64,000 nucleotides of DNA from Ceratothoa steindachneri (Eukaryota > Arthropoda > Malacostraca > Isopoda > Cymothoidae), in assembly GCA_963969495.1 (NCBI GenBank), contig OZ018321.1, positions 139,028,685 through 139,092,684 on the forward strand, in the 5' to 3' direction. Of the stretch, positions 11,080-21,090 are shown piece after piece. Both the position numbers and the translations under genes were made by a program. Numbering within the stretch: the stretch's first letter is position 1; every line of letters starts with the position of its first letter. Below the pieces are notes generated by a model that saw nothing but the letters and a program-made list of their open reading frames with translations, was not told where the DNA came from and did not search any database.

Positions 11080-11695
11080 GAATTAAACCACATTCTCTGA
11101 AGACAATTTAATTCAGAACAGTTTCGGTGTATCTCACACCCTTTTTCAACTGACACTGGGCAGAAAATATAAGAGAAAAGCATAACACAAGATCCCCTCC
11201 TTTTCCCCCCAATCCCCTACTTGTGGCTAATCTGAGGGGGGGGGGGGTAGGCCTCAACATATTGAAGGGCTGACATTGTACTATTTTATTTATTTGCGAT
11301 CTTATTACAGGATTAAAAGAAAATTGACCCTCAGATAGATTTAAATTAGGAACTGACGATATCAAGCTCGATTCTACGATTCTTCTCTTAACATAGTTGG
11401 TCGATTTAAATAACATTTTACTTCCTAATTTAAATCTATCTGAGGGTCAATTTTCTTTTAATCCTGTAATAAGATCGCAAATAAATAAAATAGTAAAATG
11501 TCAGCCCTTCAATATGTTTAGGCCTAACCCCCCCCCAGATAAGCCACAAGCAGGGGATGGGGGAAAAAGAGGGGATCTTGTGTTATGCTTTTCTCTTATA
11601 TTTTCTGCCCAGTGTCAGTTGAAAAAGGGTGTGAGATACACCGAAACTGTTCTGAATTAAATTGTCTTCGGAGAATGTGGTTTAATTCCTCATCT
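11080..11695. repeat. Head-to-head inverted duplication of a PLE 3' end (PLE-2)
   Basis: Arms of about 265 bp (11082-11345 and 11418-11693) are reverse complements with scattered changes, around a roughly 70-bp centre. Read outward on both strands, each arm encodes PNLNLSEGQFSFNPVIRS and then the conserved 3' untranslated part. The minus arm extends further inward (KSTNYVKRRIVESSLISSVP, ending near 11416), which is the segment following GIY-YIG in PLEs. Each arm includes GGGTGTGAGATACACCGAAA, a short stem-loop followed by GAAAC. The whole could fold as a long hairpin. It is flanked by (TA)n on both sides. Confidence 0.85.
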
Positions 11696-11723
11696 TTTCT
11701 TGCGATATTGCATTAATTTTCAT

Positions 11724-11728
<5 letters not shown>

Positions 11729-11777
<49 letters not shown>
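11729..11777. repeat. (TA)n microsatellite
   Basis: About 49 bp of alternating TA following the right arm of the inverted PLE-2 repeat, separated from it by about 35 bp. Confidence 0.97.
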
Positions 11778-11779
<2 letters not shown>

Positions 11780-12099
11780 AGAGGGTGCTGGACTGACACA
11801 CACACTGGCCCGGACTCATCTGGAAACTGACCAATCAGCTACCTACGGATAAAGCATTTTTACTTGCTTAGTAACTGACTTTGAGCACCGCCTACGTAGA
11901 AAAGAGCCTATTCTGGAATCCTTTTGGTGAATTTCGCTTCACACTTCAAAAAAGAGAGAATACTATTTTCACCGAGGATTCATAATTCAATGAGGGCTTA
12001 AGCACCTCACTGCTCTCGTCCATCTCCTTGCGTGGGAACCTGCTCGGATGTCGCCATTCATTGATTTCGTCTTACCTATGCCGGCCACTTGGACTGACA
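11778..12099. other. Unassigned spacer
   Basis: No coding signature, repeat or RNA gene could be recognised between the (TA)n run and the left TA of mariner-1. Confidence 0.5.
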
Positions 12100-12101
12100 T
12101 A

Positions 12102-13043
12102 CGAGGGGTGGTCAATAAGTTTTGCAATTCGTATATAAGTAAAATAGATATGAGAAAATGTGTTTTATCATTTTTCAATATAACTACCCTCGACTTCAAT
12201 GCATTTGCGCCACTTGTCCCTGATGCTTCGAATTCCCGACAACCAGAAATCTGCCGACTGCTGTTCAATCCACTCCTGGACGGCGAGCTGGACATCTTCA
12301 TCGTCTTCAAACCGGCGTCGACGCAGTGCAGCCTTGAGCTGGCGGAATCAAACGTAGTCGCTAGGGGCCAGAGCTGGACTGTAGGGGGGATGGTTGAGCT
12401 CCTCGAACCCGCACTCGCTCACGGCAGCTTGTGCAACTCTGGCCTTGTGGACTTTGACGAAGTTGAAGTCGATCATGGGGCGTGGGATTTCGTGAGGTTT
12501 CTAGGGATCCAACGGGCAGAGACCTTGATCATGGCCAAATTGTCGTGGATGATGTTGATAACACTTCCATGTGATATTCCAAGTTCTCGCTCGATTTCTT
12601 CGACCTTCACCCGTCGATTTTCGTGGATGATCCTCTCCACACGGGCCACATTGTCCTCGTTGGTCACGTCTGACGGGCGTTGTGGACGGGGATCATCTTC
12701 AAGGGCCTCACGACCATGGCGGTACTCCCTATTCCAGCGAGTAATGGTTTCATAGGAAGGAGCGGTGTTAGTGTACACTGCAACCATGCGTTCATGGATA
12801 TCTTTTGCATTCCTCCCTTCCTTGGTCAAAAATTTGATCACTGCGCGGTGCTCAACCTTCTCCATTGTTGAAAAAGTTGTGACTGACGATCTGCGATCAG
12901 CTACTACTTCTTAAATAGACGAGGAAGGAGCGTGTGACTGCAGGTCCTGACTTGTCATAACTTGTCCTAACACCCCCACAAACAGCCATCCCCCTTCCTC
13001 TGTTTTGCCCTACCGATTCGCAAAACCTATTGACCACCCCTCG
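12102..13043 (-). mobile_element. Internally deleted mariner element (mariner-1, 942 bp)
   Basis: Terminal inverted repeats CGAGGGGTGGTCAATAAGTT (12102) and its complement (ending 13043, one or two changes) are bounded by TA at 12100-12101 and 13044-13045. This is the TA duplication of mariner transposons. Full-length relatives are about 1.3 kb, so roughly 350 bp are missing. The missing part is inside the transposase gene and is the same part missing from the copy at 53475-54412. Confidence 0.95.
12167..12865 (-). pseudogene. mariner transposase with central deletion
   Basis: From ATG at 12865 the protein begins MEKVEHRAVIKFLTKEGRNA, the N-terminal helix-turn-helix that binds the terminal repeats. 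It continues with the SLEDDPRPGRPS-like linker (ALEDDPRPQRPS) and the second HTH (ELGISHGSVINIIHDNLAM) to WIPRNLT. The sequence then jumps to KVHKARVAQAA and LAPSDY, ending WRKCIEVEGSYIEK with a stop at 12167. The first and second catalytic aspartates (the xGDE and HDNA positions of the D,D34D triad) are lost; the third, in LAPSD, remains. A frameshift accompanies the junction near 12470-12500. The product could at most bind transposon ends. Confidence 0.9.
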
Positions 13044-13052
13044 TATGACCTA

Positions 13053-13241
13053 CGTTTTGGCTTTCGCGAGGGTCGGTGATTTGCCACGGTGTTTTTCTTT
13101 TTCCTTCCTTGTTCTTGCTGCGGGTTGTGGAGTCTCTTCATCAAACTTCAATGTGGTGGTATTGTGTGATGTTACTTCTTGTGATTCGCTTTCGTTATCG
13201 TCTGTTCCCAATAGAGCAAACTTGCCGGTTTCCACTTCCTC
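13053..13241 (-). CDS. Possible host exon, Stm1/SERBP-like N-terminus
   Basis: Reading minus, a frame closed upstream by TGA gives EEVETGKFALLGTDDNESES, then an acidic/Thr stretch and a basic TRKEKEKHRGKSPTLAKAK. It is bounded by a possible acceptor (TATTGAACAG, ending 13242) and a possible donor (GTAGGT, from 13052); without splicing it would stop at 13050, five bases from the mariner TA. The F-x-L-L-G-x-D-D start followed by a basic tract loosely resembles ribosome-associated Stm1/SERBP1 family N-termini. Composition and complexity differ from the surrounding repeats. The identification is tentative and no neighbouring exons were found. Confidence 0.3.
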
Positions 13242-16039
13242 TGTTCAATAGTTCTTTTCTTTCATCCTGTATACCTTAAATACGCCTAATGTATTTGGAT
13301 TCGTGGGTATTTTCACCGAAGCTAAGCCGTTTTCTTCTAATGTGAGTATGTGTAATGCACATCAGAATTGGCCTTCGCGTCCTGGCAGCTAACTACAGGG
13401 TTTGTATGAGACTGATTTTATTATCTCTCTTTATTTTCTTTTTATTATGTATTTTATCGGGAAGCTCGACGCCATATTGCGGTGCTGTCTGGTGTAGATT
13501 AGGCAATATATTTTCGTTGTTTCGTAGTTGTTGTGCTGTTGACCTTCTTTGCGCGGTTAGCAATAGTTTGTGACTCCATCTTATAACAGATGAAAGATAT
13601 TTTGTATGTTGTGGAATACATCTCTCTCATTGTTTTCGGCAGGAATCAGCATGTTAAAGGCATAGTGTCCTTTGAATGTGGCATTCATCGCCATTTCTGT
13701 TTTATAAAAAGGTAATTTTGAAAATAGTTTTATATTAAATTTAATTATCACTTATTTTTCCCTTGATTGCTGAGCTTATCATTTTTCATTTTTTTTTAGT
13801 AGCGGCGTGAGCTGCAACCCCAAATTCAATCTTTCGGCCGATGATGATCTTGTTTGCTGAGAGGTGGGATGATCGTTTTTTGTTTGTTGTTGTTTTGCTT
13901 CGAATCCTATTTTCCAATGTATTGCATCCTTTTTGAGAAGATACGGTATGCATCCCAGTCTTGCGAGTAAAGGGCAAAAAAAATGTTTGTCACATCGATG
14001 ATGCGAATGAGGCCCAATTGTATCTCGGTATAAAGACCCTTTTTGCGATGGTCTCCATCCCACCCCTAAAAGAGTGATTAGGAGATGTGGGGATCATTGT
14101 GATTCCCTTCCCTTTTTTCTGTTTATCTCCCCAAAATTCTAGTATATTTCATCATTTGAATTACCTGCTGTTGTGAGTGAAGGTCAGATTGATTGAAATA
14201 TTGAATGGTTAAATGCGCCCTTAGCCCTCACGCCACAGCAAACCACGATCCCCAATACCTAGTTTCACCTGGAAGATGATAGGTGAAGATCTGGATGGTT
14301 TGGATTTTAAAGCTTCTTCCAGCATATACAGATACAGTTGCTTTTTCCGATATGGTCCTAGCCTGGCCCTCAAGTCATGAGGTTGTAGCCACTTGTTTCA
14401 AGGGTTGCATCTCAGTCCTTTACCAGTGGGCTATCTCTCTGACCTGCTTTCTGCGGCATCTTAAATTGATCTTAACATAGTTAAAAAGAAGTTGTGAGGT
14501 AGAACATGGTCACGATGGCGTTCAGTTGGTCATATGGGAGCGCTTGGGTGTTTTAGATGGTCATGGGTTCCTTTCAAATCTTTTACAATTAATATCTCTC
14601 TTTTGAAAACCACCTAAACACTGAAAAGCCTCTTTCCTGTCATCAAGTATTGGATGTTATGCTCTTCCCAATTCATTAACTAATAACCATTAATAACCAC
14701 TAACTAATAATCAATCGGCTGTCGCGAGATCTAGAATCTCTAGGTGGTGTGAGTTACGTTTAGTTTTTCAGTGAAAAAGGTGCATGACTCTATCGGAGGT
14801 CGCGTGAGGTGTTGACTTCAATTTGATCTGAAGGGCTTCAAGCATCTTCAGGCAAAGAGTATTCGAGTTAGTTACTCCTGAGGAACCTTCTGCAGCGTAT
14901 ATTAAACATGGGGCCTTACAGATGCTCCTCATTCACGCCTTGCAATCCATTAAAGCAAATTTATATGTGTAAAAGGCACATCTTATTGTTTCACTGTTCT
15001 ACTAAATGCTACACTGGGTTGGGTCCAGTGAACCCTGCCTGTCATAATTATTCAATTTCACAGACTTCTGATAAAATGCTGGTAGCAAACTAATACAGCA
15101 CCTTCAGTTGCATAAGTATCTTTAATGTTCTACAGTACTTTTATACCATCGAACCAAAAATAATCAATAAATTCAAAGAACTCTAAGCCCTGGAGAATTA
15201 TCAGTCTAGGAAGGACAGACTGTTGTCGCCCTCCTACAAGTCTTCTAAATTTTCGAGAATTAGTATTATTTAGGTGCTTAAAACTAGAAAATGAACAACT
15301 AACGAAAGCATCTCCACTAGAAACTTTGTCAAGATGGGTTCATCTAAACTGATATTAAGAGTGAAGACTTAAAAATGTGTGGAAGGCATTTGCCAGGGTA
15401 ATCCAAAGGGGATAATTACTTGGACTTCAGAGTGGTTGCCCACCACACCCCTTTGCAAGGTAAATAATTTTGGAGACGTGATGGTTTTTCACTTTCACTA
15501 ATGTGTTTATTTTCCTTTAACCTCTTCAAGAACAGAAGAATTTGCCTTCATATAAAGAATTCCGAAATTTTAGTGTTCCGCGCCATCTCTGGCTTAGCGA
15601 TCAAATGGCGCCATTTTTTTCTTCTTTTGGGGGGAGGAAACGGGGGGGGGGGGATCACAGGAAAACTAAGCTAGGGAAATCGTTCAAAATTGATACAGGC
15701 AAATGCCCTAAGATCCACTCCAGGCTAGTTTAAGATTTAGTCGGACCGAAGATTGAAGTCGATACATTTCAGAAACTAGTCTCTTGCTAAATTGCTTGCG
15801 AGGAAACTACCCTAGTTCCTCCTATTTCATCTAGTTATGGTATGACGTGATGGTACAGAAAAGGTTAATTAGTTGAACACCAACTATTCCTAAATTTTTA
15901 GTACAATATTAATAGACGAAGAAGGAGCGCCAGCGGATTGAGTGAGTGGTTCTGAACAGCTTAGCGTAACGGAATAAAAGACATCTCCGTTATGAGCTGA
16001 CGTGGTTTAGGGGAACCTAGATTTACCCCTTCGTTATTT
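13242..16039. other. Unassigned, mostly non-coding sequence
   Basis: About 2.8 kb with short open frames only (up to 94 codons at 13779-14063 minus, not recognisable). A G-run sits near 15630-15650. A 19-bp stretch at 15909-15927 resembles sequence inside the mariner-1 right end (about 12911-12929), with one mismatch. I see no other structure. Confidence 0.5.
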
Positions 16040-16391
16040 ATAAGTACAGCTTTGCTTTACCTCCTACATTAGTTGCCACCTTCGTTATTTGTGTGTACAA
16101 AATTGATACGCGACCTACATTAGTTACCATTTCTTTATTTATGTTTACAGAATTGCCACACACCCTACGTTTATTGCCACCTCGTTATTTATGTGTACAG
16201 AATTGTTACACATCCTACATTAGTTCCCACTTCATTATTTAGGTGTACAGAACTAATACACGCCTTACATTAGCTGCCACCTCGTTATTTATGTGCATAA
16301 AATTGATATACATCCTACATTAGTTGCCACTTCATTATTTATGTGGACAAAACTGATACACGCCTTAAATTAGCTGCCAGTTAGTTATTTC

Positions 16392-17793
16392 TTAGGTTGA
16401 GGAATAAGTTCTTGCGGGTTTTTTTTAATGTTGTGTTTATTTAAGTTTTGTTGACGTGATTTGTGCTATTAAGAAACAATAATAAATAATGAGAGCAAAA
16501 TTTGCAAAGGTTAGGGTACGTCTCTTAACAGCGTAGACTATTAGGCTTTTTGCTTATGCTACGTCTTGAAGTTGAGTAATAAGTCATTGCGGTTTATTTG
16601 AAAGTTTTGTTAATTTAATTTTTGTTCTGTACCCTTAAAATGGAATGTCAAGTTGAAAGAAAGGCGCATTTTCCACACTTGTTGTTATTCATTTCCAATC
16701 GAGACGGGAACAATGCAAACGCAGCCAAAGCTCGTCGGATATTTGTGCTGTGTACGGAGAAATTGCTTTATCAGAAAGGACTCCTCAATGGTGGTTTTCA
16801 TGTTTTAAAAACGGTCATTTCAATCTTAATGACGAAGAACGTTCTGGTCGCCCCATTAAGTTGGATGAAGATCGATTGAACGACCTTCTTCATGAAAATC
16901 CTCGTCAATTGACTAGAGAATTGGCTGTACAATTGTCGTGTGATCAGAAAACTGTAGTGAATCACCTTCATTCGATGGGGAAAGTTAAAAAAAACTTGCT
17001 GCATGGGTTCCGCACGCTTTGAGCGAAAGCAACAAACTTCAACGCTCCACGATTGCCGCAGGTTTACTTGCTTGTCACAAGGCTACTCGTGGATATAAGG
17101 ACAGATTACTTCACCGCATCATCACTGGCGATGAAAAGTGGTGTGTTTATGTCAACATGAACCATCAAAGAAAATGGCTTTGCCCCAATAGAAAAACACT
17201 TCCGCGATTAAAGCAAGGACTTCATCCACGAAAGACGATGCTGTGTGTGTGGTGGGATTGTGAAGGCATCATTCTTTATGAGCTCCTTGCGGACAACGAG
17301 ATTGTCAATGCAGAACTCTACGTTCAACAAATGTATCGACTCGCCGAAGGTATTCGTGAAAAGTGACCTCATCGTTGTTATGGAGTCCTTCTGAAACACG
17401 ACAATGCTCGTCCTCACATTTCTTATATGACAAAAAACGCCATCCAAACGCTTAATTGGGAAATCCTGCCGCATCCTCCATATTCGTCAGACTGGCTCCA
17501 TCGGATTTCCATATGTTCCGATCGCTCTCTAATAATTTGCGCGGCGTTTCGTTCAATATTGATGTGGAATTAAGAACCTGGTTAGACGAATTCTTCGAGT
17601 CAAAATTCAGAGATTTTTATTGCAATGGCATCGAAAAACTAGTTGAACATTGGGAAGAAGTCGTAAATAACAACGGAGACTACATTATTGATTAAATTGC
17701 ATATTGTTATCAATTAAAAATGAAGTTTTTCTAAAATTGTTAATGGTAATGAATAAATTTTATAAAACCGCAAGAACTTATTCCTCAACCCAT
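16392..17793 (+). mobile_element. mariner element of the cecropia/HsMar1-like type (mariner-3)
   Basis: The left end TTAGGTTGAGGAATAAGTTC and the right end (complement ending 17793) match each other and share TTAGGTTG...TTGCGG with HsMar1-type terminal repeats. The TA duplication is preserved on the right (17794-17795) and altered to TC on the left (16390-16391). A second, diverged copy of the terminal repeat (TTGAGTAATAAGTCATTGCG, from 16570) lies inside the 5' end, suggesting a partial end duplication or an earlier nested insertion. Length is about 1.4 kb, close to full size. Confidence 0.92.
16640..17694 (+). pseudogene. mariner transposase (D,D34D), frameshifted
   Basis: Begins MECQVERKAHFPHLLLFISN and, after a frameshift near 16740, continues CAVYGEIALSERTPQWWFSC and DEERSGRPIKLDE. 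A second HTH follows (ELAVQLSCDQKTVVNHLHSM). The catalytic residues are visible: ITGDEKW (D at 17130), LKHDNARPH (D at 17400) and, after a one-base deletion at about 17493, LAPSDFH. The protein ends WEEVVNNNGDYIID with the stop at 17693-17695. There is an in-frame stop after AEGIREK (17364-17366). The triad is conserved, but at least four lesions make this a pseudogene. Confidence 0.9.
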
Positions 17794-17960
17794 TATGTGT
17801 ATAGAATTGCTACACGCCAAATACTAGTTGCCACTTATCTCTACAGAATTGCTAAACGCCGAATATTAGTTGCCACTTCGTTATTTATGTCTAGAGCATT
17901 GCGACACGCTCTACATTAGTTACCCATTTGATATTTATGGGTATAAAATTTATATAGTTT

Positions 17961-19934
17961 CTACCTGTTGCGTTTGTTTATTTATCAGTGCGCATAATTG
18001 CTATACCTACCCATGCTTTTGTCAGTAACATTCGAGTGATTTTTATTTTGTGTTTATCCTTTTAATATCCTTCGACGAATATCATTCAGGTCAGACAGTT
18101 TAGCATGAGATGAGAAGCACTGGTCCACTCATCAGCAGCGGTCCAAACAAAGTCGACCTGTCTAGAAACTCCATCGGATGACTAACCACACTCATTGTTG
18201 TTTAACTTTGTGTTGCTGGTGAAAATTAGTTTCTTCTCGGTTAAACATTAAGATAGTTGAAGAGATATTCATTGCTTTGGTTATAAAATGAAGCGCTACA
18301 CGCTGGGCAAAACGGTAAATGGACTTACTTCTCCATTCAATCTGTAATGTTCATTGAGCTTCTTGTATTAAGGGGAAAATCGGAACGTCATTTAGGTGGA
18401 AAGAGAAAAAGGAATGAGAAGGAGTCGGGAGGATGTTTGAGAAGAGGTACCTATAAAATGGGCGTTTCAGAGGTCATATAATCCGGGGTTATCAACTCTT
18501 TTTAACATAAATTGAAGCATGGGGACCCAAAGACGTAATTCCCTTCTATATATATATGCGTTTCTTGCATACATACCTATGTGTTAATAAAGGGCTTTCT
18601 ACTAACTGGACATACATAACCAAACTCTTTAATATTAATAATGGGGAGGAGCAAGTGGGGGGCGTGTAACTCGTATAAAGCTTAATGAGGTGTAATCAAT
18701 GGATGTTCTAACAGCGGGATTATTCGTATCCCAGGCTGGTAATTCTACCGATGAACAACTCCAACGCAATCGAAGACGCTTTGTTATATATAACTAAACA
18801 AATAGTTCTTTTTCGCGTCAAATAAATAACAACAGACAATTCGGATAGACTTATAGAATAGAGTGAAAGTCAATTTTCTTAAAGAGTTGGAGTTGTTCAT
18901 CTGTAGAATTACCCCAAACCTTTTCCTTGGTATAGTCTCACATCTACTAACGAACCCTCTTTATCGAAAATTAAAGTTTTCTTCTAAATTTTCCGTTCTA
19001 GGCAGGTTCAAGGTTGGTTTTATTACAACAGCCCTTAAAGAAGCGAGTATTGGTAATAACATCAAATTTTGATGACACGTTTTATCATAAAATTATAAGC
19101 TCTTGTTTACCAATCGTGTGGCTGTTCTGCGGAGTAAACACTGGCTGAAAAAAATCGTCTTCGTAGACACAATCGTCAGAGTGAACACAAGATGAGGAAT
19201 TTGTCTTGATGAACGTCAGAGAAAAGACCAGTTGAAAAATTCGTTTAAATGATCATGAGTTAGGCTGGCATGTACGGTTATGTATGCTTTTATTATAGCA
19301 ATTGAAACAATTGCTGTTTTTTTTAAGAAACCGCCGCGTCTAAGTAAACAACTTCTAATTGAAAGGATTACGACTTGAATTAATTTTGAGTCGTTGTGAA
19401 GTGACTAGGGAGAGTAATAGAAACGGTAGGGAAAAAGACTACAATGAATCTGAATTCATATATAACGTGGTCGAAATGTACAGCTACGTGTGTCTATGAG
19501 ACAATCAAACTGAAGGATTTTTTAACGCAAAACCACGTGTAGGGTAATTTCGCCAAAAGGATTGGGCAAGAGGTTCATAGGAACAAGTGAAAAGGCGTGG
19601 AATACACATAAACTGAGTGAACAAAAGAAGAGTACTGACAACATACTCACAACCCTAGACCGTAAATGAGTGGAACTCTTCTAAACCTCCTTCCCCGTTC
19701 CCCAAAGACTGCTCCTCTCGTGAAGACAATCTGAAGAAAGTTAAAAGGTTTTCAAAAACACGATATAAACTTGTCAAAGGCGAATAAACACGACGCGATT
19801 AAGAATGAAAGACACGGTAAATTATCCTTTGGTAGCCCAGTTTAACTTAGAGACGAAAGTGTGACTCAAACTAAATTCAAGCTGCTATTAAAGAATCTGT
19901 AGTTATTTTTCTGAACAAAATTAACATGTTTGAG
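17961..19934. other. Unassigned sequence with one short inverted repeat
   Basis: No coding signature. A roughly 26-bp inverted repeat (TAATTCTACCGATGAACAAC at 18742 and its complement ending near 18912) encloses about 120 bp. Short open frames are not recognisable. Confidence 0.5.
18740..18912. repeat. Inverted repeat with about 26-bp arms
   Basis: GTAATTCTACCGATGAACAA near 18741-18766 is matched, inverted, by GAGTTGTTCATCTGTAGAAT near 18887-18912 with one or two mismatches. It could be the ends of a very small non-autonomous element or a hairpin; nothing else supports either reading. Confidence 0.55.
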
Positions 19935-20405
19935 ATAGGTCTATCCACAATAATGATCTACAATCATGACTCTCGTTAGTGGTGAGAGCTACAATGCTGA
20001 CTCCTGTTAAGTGTGTGAGGCACAATAAGGATTCTTCATAAGCGTGTGAGCTACAATCATGATCTTGATAGGGGTAAAATATACAATCATGAATCGTTTT
20101 ATGTGTGTGATCTAAAATCAAGATTCATCTTAATTAAGTGTGTCAAATAAATCAGAATTCTATTTAATTGTGTGATCTACAATTAATTATTCATGAGTGT
20201 GTAATATTCATTCCTGATTCTTTTTAAGTATGATATCTACTATCCTGATTCTCATAAGTGCGTGGTTGAAAATCATAATTATTTTTAATTATGAGATCTA
20301 TCATCCTGATTCTTATGTGTGCCGTCTTCAATCATGATTCTTTCTTAGTTTTTGATTATAGTTCTTCTTAAATAGCTACAATCATGATTCTAACTATATG
20401 ATATA
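19935..20405. repeat. Degenerate minisatellite, about 42-bp unit
   Basis: Roughly eleven diverged units share the pattern GTGTGATCTACAATCATGAT followed by TCTTTTTAA. The array ends about 30 bp before the Tc1-A terminal repeat. Confidence 0.85.
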
Positions 20406-20435
20406 TAATCTTCAGTTTTTTTTATGTGATATATG

Positions 20436-21090
20436 CAGTCATGGCCAAAAATTTGGAGACGACAATATTTTTTCATATTAAAAAAATAATGCAACAAATA
20501 AAACGTTGCCTTTTGTTTCCTTGTTTAAATCATAATTTGAAGGTGAAATATACGAAAATTTAGAGCCCAAACAGATTTTCTTAATAAATACAGTCAATTG
20601 ATGCACGCAACCAATATTTGCAATGATGTCCTTTGTTCTTCAGGACTGCTTCAATTCGTCTTGAGTGCTCTATACTAATTTTGTCATAATATCTTGATTG
20701 ATTTTACTCCATTTGTGTTCGCTGTACGCACTGAAGCGTTCATAGCAGATTCCTTCCAATCAAGAGCAAGCTTGAGATTGGAGGTAACCAGATCGTTGAG
20801 CTGGATGAAGCGTACCAGGAGGCGATCTTTGAGTTCATTTGAAGTACTTTGGTTCCATCAGGATTCTTCATAGGAGTATAACCAGTCTTTTTAAATTCAT
20901 AAATGATCCTAAAGGTTGTGCTCCTTGGTGTAATACCCTAAGCAACTATCTCCTTGCATTTCAGGTCACTTTGGTGAAGATCAACCATAGTTGCTAGATT
21001 TTGCTTGGGAAGAACCACTTCATGATTTTAAAAAGATTCAAATATTTATTAGGAAATAAATCATAATTACACAATATTTTTCATTCAACC
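20436..21090 (-). mobile_element. Deleted Tc1-like element (Tc1-A)
   Basis: The left end CAGTCATGGCCAAAAATTTG matches the terminal repeat of a Tc1 family seen four more times here. The next bases are the antisense 3' end of the transposase: read minus, GHHCKYWLRASID, the usual Tc1 C-terminus. The middle (both DDE residues) is missing; the N-terminal antisense part (20720-21030) follows directly. The right terminal repeat is absent: the hAT terminal repeat starts at 21091. Confidence 0.85.

Larger units (their letters stand above)
16040..17960. repeat. 50-bp minisatellite, split by a mariner insertion
   Basis: Units of exactly or nearly 50 bp (TAGTTGCCACTTCATTATTT plus ATGTGGACAAAACTGATACA plus CGCCTTAAAT, with variation) occur about seven times before 16391 and about three more times after 17794. 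Removing the intervening mariner joins ...GTTATT to TATGTGTATAG..., rebuilding a normal unit. The array has no coding potential. Confidence 0.9.

Noticed and set aside
13475..13520. ATGGCGTCGAGC on the minus strand as a start codon for the 13053-13241 exon
   Set aside because: The frame meets TAA after 14 codons and no splice donor precedes it.
13779..14063. 94-codon minus frame
   Set aside because: No recognisable motif; an overlapping frame of similar length exists.
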